Source: Bacillota bacterium (lineage in GTDB: Bacteria; Bacillota; Limnochordia; Limnochordales; ZCTH02-B6). Taken from it: a stretch of DNA of 64,000 nucleotides. Below the pieces are notes generated by a model, which worked only from the letters and a program-made list of their open reading frames with translations, ran no database searches and was not told the origin of the DNA. This document shows positions 28,358-35,540 of this stretch, in pieces. The position numbers were made by a program, and so were the translations under genes. Position 1 is the stretch's first letter; each line of letters begins with the position of its first letter. The stretch is from assembly GCA_017656145.1 (NCBI GenBank), contig JACDOI010000009.1:1-64000 (forward strand). Direction: 5' to 3'.

Positions 28358-29220
28358 TCGATCAGATTCTCCATTTGTTTGATGTGTATCGCCTGCCCAT
28401 GGACCGATGGATCCGGGCTCTCGTCGACTGGCTGGTGGGCCATTGGCGGCCGGTATTTCAAGCCGTGCGCTGGCCGGTGGAGCAGTTGTTGAACGCCGTT
28501 CGGGACGGGCTTTTGGCCGTGCCTGCGCCGATCATGCTGATTTTGCTCTTCGTGGTCGGGTGGCGGGCCGCCAACTGGCGGGTCGGACTCTTTGCTGCTT
28601 TCAGTTTCGCCCTGGTGGGGTTTATGGGGCTGTGGGAAGAATTGATGGTCACCTTGGCCATGGTGCTCAGCGCGGTGGCCTTCTGCGTGCTGGTGGGCAT
28701 CCCCGTAGGCATCCTGGCCGCCAAAAGCGATGCGTTTTTCGCGCTGATCCGGCCGGTTCTGGACGCGTTTCAGACGACGCCGGCTTTCGTGTACTTGGTG
28801 CCGGTGGTGATGCTGTTCAGCATCGGCACCGGGCCCGGGGTCATCGCGACCATCGTGTTCGCTTTGCCGCCCATCGTTCGTCTGACCAATCTCGGCTTGC
28901 GCCAGGTTCCCAAGGATGTGGTCGAGGCCGGCAACGCCTTCGGCTGCACCCCGATGCAGCTTTTGTGGAAGGTGGAGTTTCCGCTTGCACTGCCCAGCAT
29001 TATGGCCGGGCTCAACCAGACCATCATGTTGTCGTTGTCCATGGTGGTCATCGCGGCCCTCATCGGGGCCGGGGGATTGGGCGTCGTCGTCTTTAGCGGG
29101 CTGAACCGGCTGCAAGTGGGCACCGCGGCCATCGGCGGCATCGGGATCGTCCTTTTGGCCATGGTCCTTGACCGCATCACCCAATCGCTGGCCCGAAAGA
29201 CCGGGATTCCCGGCGGCTGA
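28354..29220 (+). CDS. proW: glycine betaine/proline ABC transporter permease
   Basis: QTTPAFVYLVPVVMLFSIGTGPGVIATIVFALPPIVRLTNLGLRQVPKDVVEAGNAFGCTPMQLLWKVEFPLALPSIMAGLNQTIMLSLSMVVIAALIGAGGLG. Confidence 0.95.
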   Translation: MIDQILHLFDVYRLPMDRWIRALVDWLVGHWRPVFQAVRWPVEQLLNAVRDGLLAVPAPIMLILLFVVGWRAANWRVGLFAAFSFALVGFMGLWEELMVTLAMVLSAVAFCVLVGIPVGILAAKSDAFFALIRPVLDAFQTTPAFVYLVPVVMLFSIGTGPGVIATIVFALPPIVRLTNLGLRQVPKDVVEAGNAFGCTPMQLLWKVEFPLALPSIMAGLNQTIMLSLSMVVIAALIGAGGLGVVVFSGLNRLQVGTAAIGGIGIVLLAMVLDRITQSLARKTGIPGG

Positions 29221-29311
29221 CGAGGGATTGGCCGTTTCCGGCCCAGCCGCCTTGACCGCGGGAAACCGCGGGGGAGCAATAATCCATCCGTCAACGGAGG
29301 TGCGCAGATCT

Positions 29312-30367
29312 ATGAGCAGTCGAGTGTCGATACACCGCCGCTGGTGGGCTGGGCTCGCCATGGTCTTGACGGTGGCGGCCGTGTATGCCGGAGCGGCCGC
29401 GGCCCAGGAGCTTCCGGGCCTAGGGGTCACGCTCCGGGCCGGCAAAGCCAGCTGGACGTCGGCCGAGCCTGTGAGCGCGGTGTTCGTCGAACTTTTGGAA
29501 GAGCTAGGGTATGAGGTGGAAGTCTCCACGTTCGCTTCCAACCCCATCGCGTATCTTGCCATCTTCAACGGCGATCTGGATTACTGGCCCCACGGGTGGT
29601 TCCCCGTCCACCGGCCCCAGCTGCCCGCGGGCTTTGAGTCGCAGGCTTCGATCATCGGCGAGCTGTGCCGGGGGTGCGGGCTTGAAGGGTACCTGGTGGA
29701 CATCCCGTCCATCGAGAAGTACGGCATTCGCACGCTGGAGGACTTCAAGCGACCCGAAGTGCGGGAGGCATTCGATGCCAACGGCGACGGCCGGGCCGAT
29801 TTGTTCGGTTGCCCGCCGGGCTGGGGGTGCTATGAGACCATCGAATTTCACATGGATGCATACGGCTTGCGGCCGTACGTGAACCATGTGAGCGCCGATT
29901 ACACGGCCACGTTTGCCGACGCCTTGGCCCGCATCCGGGCGGGTCAGCCTACTCTCTATTACACGTGGACGCCCAACGACACGATTTTGCTGGCGGTACC
30001 GGGCGAGCACGTCATGTGGATCGGCGTGCCGGAGTTGCGCCTTGCACCGGCCCACGAAGGGTTTTCGCCCGAGGCGCTGGTGGCCCACGGGTTGGCTGCC
30101 GCGGTGGAGGATCCGCTGCCGATGGGGTTTGTGCCCAACGACATCAACGTCGTGGCCAACAACCGGTTTTTGGATCGGCATCCGGCGGCGGCCCGGCTGC
30201 TGGAATCGGTGCGGTTGCCCCTGGAATGGATCAGCGAGGCGACGCTGCGCATCAGCCAGGGCGAGGACACCGACGAGGATATCCGCGCTATCGCCCGGGA
30301 GTGGATTGAGGCCAACCGGGAACAGGTCGATGCGTGGCTTGAGGAGGCCCGGGCCGCGGCCCGCTAG
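29312..30367 (+). CDS. proX: glycine betaine/proline ABC transporter substrate-binding protein
   Basis: FDANGDGRADLFGCPPGWGCYE and PTLYYTWTPND as in ProX; signal peptide. Confidence 0.92.
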   Translation: MSSRVSIHRRWWAGLAMVLTVAAVYAGAAAAQELPGLGVTLRAGKASWTSAEPVSAVFVELLEELGYEVEVSTFASNPIAYLAIFNGDLDYWPHGWFPVHRPQLPAGFESQASIIGELCRGCGLEGYLVDIPSIEKYGIRTLEDFKRPEVREAFDANGDGRADLFGCPPGWGCYETIEFHMDAYGLRPYVNHVSADYTATFADALARIRAGQPTLYYTWTPNDTILLAVPGEHVMWIGVPELRLAPAHEGFSPEALVAHGLAAAVEDPLPMGFVPNDINVVANNRFLDRHPAAARLLESVRLPLEWISEATLRISQGEDTDEDIRAIAREWIEANREQVDAWLEEARAAAR

Positions 30368-30402
30368 TCCCGGAGCTTTCAGCCCGCGGTGAACGAAGGC
30401 AA

Positions 30403-30428
30403 GAGGGCTGCCCGCTCAGGCAGCCCTC
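30403..30428. other. 10-bp perfect hairpin GAGGGCTGCC-cgctca-GGCAGCCCTC downstream of proX
   Basis: Perfect palindromic arms; no T-tract follows. Confidence 0.75.
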
Positions 30429-30462
30429 CTGCGCGCGGGGATTTCGCGATTGCCGAAGGGAT

Positions 30463-30518
30463 GCGGCGAACAGGGGTCCGGGGGTCGGGGAGTATCCTGG
30501 GGTAATCCCTGTCGCCGC
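30463..30518. other. long hairpin enclosing four G-tracts (G-quadruplex-compatible)
   Basis: GCGGCGaACAGGG (30463-30475) pairs with CCCTGTCGCCGC (30507-30518), one bulged A; GGGGtccGGGGGtcGGGGagtatcctGGGG spans 30473-30502. Confidence 0.6.
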
Positions 30519-30768
30519 CGGTGGGTGGACGATCACCTCCTGCAGTAGGATGGCCCTCGCTGGGCGAGAGCCTCAAATGGGCCAATCGGCCCTTGGACCC
30601 GCTGGCTCAAGTGTACCGTGCGAAAAGGCGCCGGGCCATTCCATTCCCATGCCTTCCGGGTTCCGGTTTGGTGGAAATGAGAGGGAAACCCGGTCAACCG
30701 CCCGGTGACGGGAGGAAGCCGGCCTCTTGGGCAGAGAAGTTCCCGGAAACGGCTAGGGCCGTTGCCGC

Positions 30769-32265
30769 ATGACGGGGGGCGGTGGCATGGGAACCGGGCG
30801 GCTGCCCAAGCCGCTGAAGTCCACCTTCATCCTGGCCATGGTGGCCTTTAGCGGCCTGTTGTCGTTGACTTTGGCCGCGGTGTCCACGTATCGTTCCACG
30901 GTTGCATTGCGGGAACAGGTGGTGAGCCGCGGCGAGCAGATCGTGGCGGAGCTCGCGAGCGAAGCGGTGCGGCTTGTGGGCATTCAGGATCCCCTGGAGC
31001 GGGAACTGAGCCTCAGCATGCTCACCCACCGCGTCGTCATCGGGGACGTGGTGTACTCCCAGGTGGTGCACGGGGGCCGGGTGCTTTCGGAGTCGGCCCT
31101 TGTGCCGGAGCTGTTGCCCCCGGTGCAGGCGAACCCGGCGGAACTGCCGGCCCGCCGGGAAACCATCACCGGCCGCATGCATCATCTGGATTTGGTCCAA
31201 ATGCTGCCCGGCGAATCCGGCCCGAGTTACGTTCGGCTAGGCGTGTCCCTGGAAGTGGTCCAGGAAAAGGTGCGCCAAAACTGGGGCATTATGCTGGGGC
31301 TGGCGGCACTGTTCACCCTGGTGGGCGCGGCGCTGGCCTTCGGCCTGTACTCAGCCATCTTGAAGCCGCTCGAGCAAGTGATGGCGTCCATCCGGCGCCT
31401 GGGCGCGGGCGATTTGCAAGCGCGGGTCCGGGTGCAAGGCTCTCAGGAGCTGCAGGAATTGGCCCGCGCGTTCAACCGGATGGCCGAGGAGATGGCCCGG
31501 CGCAACGAGGAGCTGCACCAGGTCAACGCCGAGCTGTCCGCGGCGTACCGGGCCAAGTCCGACTTTCTGGCTATGATCGGCCATGAATTGAAGACGCCGT
31601 TGCACAGCGTGCGCGGATACTGCCAGCTATTGCTGGAAGGGTTGGACGGACCCCTTACCCCAGAGCAGCGGGCGGACATTCACGCGGTGCTGGCCGCAGG
31701 AAACCATTTGCTTTCGCTCATCGACAACATTTTGAACTTCAACGCGTCGGGAACCGACCGGGTGCATCGCACCCGGGTGGCGTTGCGGGCGCTGCTTTCC
31801 CAAGCCGTCGACTACGTCCGTCCGCTGGCCCAGCGCAAGGGGCTGGAGCTGACCGTGGATCCGGGGGATGTCGACACGGTGCATGTCGATGAGACGAAGG
31901 TCAAACAAATACTGATCAACATCCTTCACAACGCGGTGAAGTACACGCCGTCCGGCCGGATCGAAGTCGTCGTTCGCCGGGACGTCGCGGGAGGCGTCCG
32001 CGTCGAGGTCATCGACAGCGGGCCCGGAATTCCGCCCCAAGACCGGGAGCGCATCTTCGAACCGTTCGAGCGGCTGGTGCCCCATGAGGCCGGCGAGCAA
32101 AAGGGGCTGGGGTTGGGCCTTTCGGTGGCCCGCCTCTACGCCCGAGCCCATGGCGGAGACGTATCGGTCACCGGCGGGCCCGAAGGCGGCAGCCGGTTTG
32201 TCGTCACCTTGCCCGCGGGGCCGCCGGCGGCGATTCCGGCCGGCAAAGGAGGGGCTGTGGCATGA
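30769..32265 (+). CDS. sensor histidine kinase (TM, HAMP, HisKA, HATPase)
   Basis: FLAMIGHELKTPLHSVRGYCQLL H-box; QILINILHNAVKYTPSGRIEV N-box; DSGPGIPPQDRERIFEPFERL; GLGLGLSVARLYARAHGGDV. Confidence 0.95.
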   Translation: MTGGGGMGTGRLPKPLKSTFILAMVAFSGLLSLTLAAVSTYRSTVALREQVVSRGEQIVAELASEAVRLVGIQDPLERELSLSMLTHRVVIGDVVYSQVVHGGRVLSESALVPELLPPVQANPAELPARRETITGRMHHLDLVQMLPGESGPSYVRLGVSLEVVQEKVRQNWGIMLGLAALFTLVGAALAFGLYSAILKPLEQVMASIRRLGAGDLQARVRVQGSQELQELARAFNRMAEEMARRNEELHQVNAELSAAYRAKSDFLAMIGHELKTPLHSVRGYCQLLLEGLDGPLTPEQRADIHAVLAAGNHLLSLIDNILNFNASGTDRVHRTRVALRALLSQAVDYVRPLAQRKGLELTVDPGDVDTVHVDETKVKQILINILHNAVKYTPSGRIEVVVRRDVAGGVRVEVIDSGPGIPPQDRERIFEPFERLVPHEAGEQKGLGLGLSVARLYARAHGGDVSVTGGPEGGSRFVVTLPAGPPAAIPAGKGGAVA

Positions 32266-32942
32266 CGACCATTCTCGTCGCGGAAGACGATCCGTCGGCT
32301 CAGCGGCTTTTGACCAAGTTTCTCACCGCCAAGGGCTACCGGGCGCTGGCGGCTGCGGACGGGCGGGAAGCCATCCATGCGTTTTTCGCCCACGATCCTG
32401 ATCTGGTGCTGTTGGACGTCAACATGCCGGCCATCGATGGATGGGGGGTTTTGCGGGAGATCCGGGCGGTAAGTTCGGTCCCGGTCATCATGCTCACCAT
32501 TCGCAACAGCACCGACGATAAAGTACGGGGGCTGACCGAAGGGGCGGACGACTACGTCACGAAGCCGTTCGACCTGAAAGAGATCGACGCGCGCATCCGG
32601 GCCGTCCTGCGCCGGGCGCGAGGGCGCAAAGAACAGGCGGTCTTGTCGGCAGGCCCGCTGGTGGTTGACGATGAGGCCAAAGAGGTGCGATTGAGAGGAC
32701 GGCTCATCGTCTTGTCGCCAAAAGAGTACGAGCTGTTGCGGCTGCTCGCCTCCCGGCCGGGGCGGGTGTTTTCGACCCAGGAAATTTTGCAGGCCGTCTG
32801 GCCCGAGCGGGCGTACGAGGGTTCCGCCGAGGACGTGAAAAAATACATCTACTTTTTGCGCAACAAGTTGGAGTCGGACGGCGAGGGACCCGGACTGATT
32901 CAAACGGTACGGGGCTTCGGCTACAAGTTGGTCGCGGACTGA
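32262..32942 (+). CDS. OmpR/PhoB-family response regulator
   Basis: TTILVAEDDPSAQRLL, DLVLLDVNMPAIDGWGVL, DDYVTKPFDLKEIDARIRAVLRR, winged-helix LSPKEYELLRLLASRPGRVFS; ATGA overlap with the kinase. Confidence 0.96.
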   Translation: MTTILVAEDDPSAQRLLTKFLTAKGYRALAAADGREAIHAFFAHDPDLVLLDVNMPAIDGWGVLREIRAVSSVPVIMLTIRNSTDDKVRGLTEGADDYVTKPFDLKEIDARIRAVLRRARGRKEQAVLSAGPLVVDDEAKEVRLRGRLIVLSPKEYELLRLLASRPGRVFSTQEILQAVWPERAYEGSAEDVKKYIYFLRNKLESDGEGPGLIQTVRGFGYKLVAD

Positions 32943-33793
32943 GGGTCCGGGCTCGCGCTGCCCGCGGCCAAAAGGCCCACGTCCACCCGGGTCCACCCTT
33001 CGGACCGGTAGGCGCTGAAGGTGATGCGCCCCAGCTCGACGCTTGCGTTGCGGACGGTGATGCCGTCCAGCGGCCGGGCCGGATCGAGGGTTACGTCAAA
33101 GCCGCGCTCCCGCAAGCGTTGCGCGAGTTCCTCCGCCAGCCGGTCGGCTGCCGCGAAGGAGACATCGACGAAGTACGACCCGAGAAATCGATCGGGAAGC
33201 ACTTGAATGCGCAAGACGCGAAAGTCGGCCGGAACGGGGAAGTCCACCGGGATGATCAGCTGGTGGCCGGCGTAAATCCGGTCCACGGCGGTGATGGACG
33301 GATTGAATCGCAAGATGCGGGGAATGGGCACCCCAAACCGGGCAGCCAGGCTGGACAAGGTGTCGCCCGCCCGAACGGTGTACAAAAAGCGGGGCATCCG
33401 TTCCAGCTCCGTCGCGGGACCGCCGAGCAATGCCCACGTCTCAGAATCCAGCACCCCGGTGGGAGACAGCCCGTAGCGGCGCTGGAGCCGTTCCAACGCC
33501 TCGCGGGTGGCCGAGTCGAACGCGCCCGACAGGGACCGCTCGTAATATCCCAGGGCCGACAGAACCGCCTGGACCTGCCAGATGTCCTCCACCGTAGGCA
33601 CCGAGGCGAGCGGGGCCTGTTCCGTCGCTATGGCGTCGCCTTGCGGCGAAACCGCGTTCAGCGCGGCCGTCGCCGCAGGCTGCTTGGCGGTGCCGGGAAG
33701 GGCGGTCTGCGGCGCGGCCCATCCCGGGCCCGCGGCCAGCATGGCCAGGATAACGCATGTGAACATCACCAACAGCACACCCGCGCGCGCCAT
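32921..33793 (-). CDS. secreted peptidoglycan-binding_1 + LysM protein with uncharacterised C-terminal domain
   Basis: Signal peptide MARAGVLLVMFTCVILAMLAAGPGWA; VQAVLSALGYYERSLSGAFDSATREALERLQRRYGL; YTVRAGDTLSSLAARFGVPIPRILRFNPSI. Confidence 0.88.
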   Translation of the reverse strand: MARAGVLLVMFTCVILAMLAAGPGWAAPQTALPGTAKQPAATAALNAVSPQGDAIATEQAPLASVPTVEDIWQVQAVLSALGYYERSLSGAFDSATREALERLQRRYGLSPTGVLDSETWALLGGPATELERMPRFLYTVRAGDTLSSLAARFGVPIPRILRFNPSITAVDRIYAGHQLIIPVDFPVPADFRVLRIQVLPDRFLGSYFVDVSFAAADRLAEELAQRLRERGFDVTLDPARPLDGITVRNASVELGRITFSAYRSEGWTRVDVGLLAAGSASPDPQSATNL

Positions 33794-33946
33794 CCCGTCC
33801 CCGCACGGCCTCCTCTCCGGTCTATACAACGAGTTCGCAGCGGAAGGGGCGTTTCCTGCCGCGACGGCGCGCCGCGGCCCAGGGGCGTCCGGCATCCCGG
33901 GCCCCGGCGAGCGCCCATTGCCCGTACCGCCGTCATCCCGCCGCGG

Positions 33947-34022
33947 TTGACAGGTTAGACCTCCGGTTTCTAAAATGAAATCACGAACCATTATACTTGG
34001 TTTTTTCTGGTATAAGTGTAAT
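33947..34022 (+). promoter_or_regulatory. promoter TTGACA-18-TAAAAT plus imperfect inverted repeat ATTATACTT...AAGTGTAAT in the leader
   Basis: TTGACA 33947-33952, TAAAAT 33971-33976; arms 33990-33998 and 34014-34022 (one mismatch). Confidence 0.6.
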
Positions 34023-34044
34023 TGATGGAAGGAGGGATCCAACG

Positions 34045-35136
34045 ATGATGCTGAAACTCGTGGCCGGCGGACTGACGGGTGTCCTGTTCGGATTTATGGC
34101 GCAACGGGGACGGTTCTGCATGACATCGGCTTTCCGGGACCTTTACCTGACCCGGGATGCGACGTTGTTCAAGGCGTACATTCTCGTGTTGGCCATCCAG
34201 TCGGCCGCCATCTTCGCGCTCCACGGGGCGGGCGTCATCACGTTCGGAAACGACCCGTTCCGGTGGCTGGGAGCCGTGGCTGGTGGGCTCATCTTTGGAC
34301 TCTCCATGGTCCTGGCCGGCGGATGCGCAGCGGGCACCTTGTTCCGGGTCGGCGAAGGGCTGGTGGGCGCCCTCATCACCGCGGTGTTTTTTGCCATCGG
34401 CGCCCTGGCCTCCCGGGGGCAGGGGTTGCTGGCGCTCCTCGTTCAGCGGATCCAGGGGCCGTCCATTACCGTGAACGGAGCCACGAGCCTTTACGGCGCT
34501 CTGGGGATCAGCCCGTGGCTGCTGGTGGCCGCCCTGTGGGCGGTGGCGCTGGCTTTCCTTTGGCGATCCCGCCGGGAGCCGGCCCAGGCCTGGCAGTTGC
34601 CGACGGAGGAGGGCCGCTCGTCCCTGTGGCGCGCCGTCTTCGGGCAGGGGTGGTCGTGGCCGGTGACCGGAGTTGCCGTGGGGCTGATCTGCGTCGTGGG
34701 CTGGCTGACCTCCATCTCCACCGGCCGCATGGGCGGGCTTTCCATTGCCGGCGGCACGGCTAACCTCCTTCGGTTTTTCACGGTCACGGGCGATGGGGCA
34801 TTGCTCAACTGGGGCGAATGGCTGGTGCTGGGCATCCCGGTGGGCGGGTTCATCGCCTCCTGGGCGGCCGGCGAATTCCGGTTGCGCAGCCCCGGTGCCG
34901 CCCGGTTGTTGCAGCACATGGTAGGGGGACTCGGAATGGGGTTTGGGGCCACGCTAGCCCGGGGCTGCAACATCGGCAACGGTCTGGTGGCCGTCTCGCA
35001 GTTTTCCCTCAACGGGTGGACGGCGACGCTGTTTACGATTTTCGGCGTCTGGCTCGGGTCTTACCTGTTCCTCGTTCTGCCCAGCCGGCGGGCGGCGACG
35101 GCAGTGGGGGTCGTGCAGGAGGCCCCCAGCAGCTGA
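34045..35136 (+). CDS. YeeE/YedE family sulfur (thiosulfate) transporter, TsuA-like
   Basis: FGFMAQRGRFCMTSAFRD, VLAGGCAAGTLFRVGEG, GATLARGCNIGNGL conserved Cys motifs; 10 or so TM; strong GGAAGGAGGG SD. Confidence 0.9.
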   Translation: MMLKLVAGGLTGVLFGFMAQRGRFCMTSAFRDLYLTRDATLFKAYILVLAIQSAAIFALHGAGVITFGNDPFRWLGAVAGGLIFGLSMVLAGGCAAGTLFRVGEGLVGALITAVFFAIGALASRGQGLLALLVQRIQGPSITVNGATSLYGALGISPWLLVAALWAVALAFLWRSRREPAQAWQLPTEEGRSSLWRAVFGQGWSWPVTGVAVGLICVVGWLTSISTGRMGGLSIAGGTANLLRFFTVTGDGALLNWGEWLVLGIPVGGFIASWAAGEFRLRSPGAARLLQHMVGGLGMGFGATLARGCNIGNGLVAVSQFSLNGWTATLFTIFGVWLGSYLFLVLPSRRAATAVGVVQEAPSS

Positions 35137-35177
35137 GGGCTGCCTCCAGCGGCGAAGGAGTGAAGGAGCGATGAGTG

Positions 35178-35420
35178 ATGGTGAAGGAGCTGCATCTGGA
35201 CGTCCGGGGCGAGCCGTGCCCTTATCCGCTCATCCAGGCTCAGCAGAAGATCGGTGAGGTGTTGCCCGGCGGGAGGCTCATCATCGACTTCGACTGCCCG
35301 CAGGCTACCGACAACTTGCCCCGGTGGGCCACCAGCGCCGGGTACGTCATCGAGTCCTTTGCCAAGACTAGCCCTGGTCAATGGCGCATCGTCATCCGAA
35401 AGGAACAGGAGGCTTCGTAA
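35178..35420 (+). CDS. tusA: TusA/SirA-like sulfurtransferase (TsuB-like)
   Basis: ELHLDVRGEPCPYPLIQAQQKIGEVLPGGRLIIDFDCPQATDNLPRWA; CPxP motif. Confidence 0.9.
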   Translation: MVKELHLDVRGEPCPYPLIQAQQKIGEVLPGGRLIIDFDCPQATDNLPRWATSAGYVIESFAKTSPGQWRIVIRKEQEAS

Positions 35421-35540
35421 GGCCGGGAGTTCATGTGAACAGGACGGCGGCCCGGCTATGCAGGGCCCCGCTCCCGTCTGGCGTGGTCGGAGGGGTGGCG
35501 GGCCGGGGGAAAGCGGCCGGCCCGCCAGCTTTCCCCCGGG

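Noticed and set aside
29768-29830. DANGDGRADLFGC as a novel calcium-binding insertion in the substrate-binding protein
   Set aside because: The same NGDGxADLxGCxPGWGC stretch is a normal feature of ProX proteins.
30403-30428. Hairpin after proX as a canonical rho-independent terminator
   Set aside because: Perfect stem but followed by CTGCGCGCG rather than a T-tract; listed only as a hairpin.
30480-30518. Possible ydaO-type c-di-AMP riboswitch
   Set aside because: Only the TGGGGTaATCC part is similar; the required GGGGACCCA-type element and the downstream CCGAACCCGxCAGCU segment were not seen. Kept only as something to test with cmscan.
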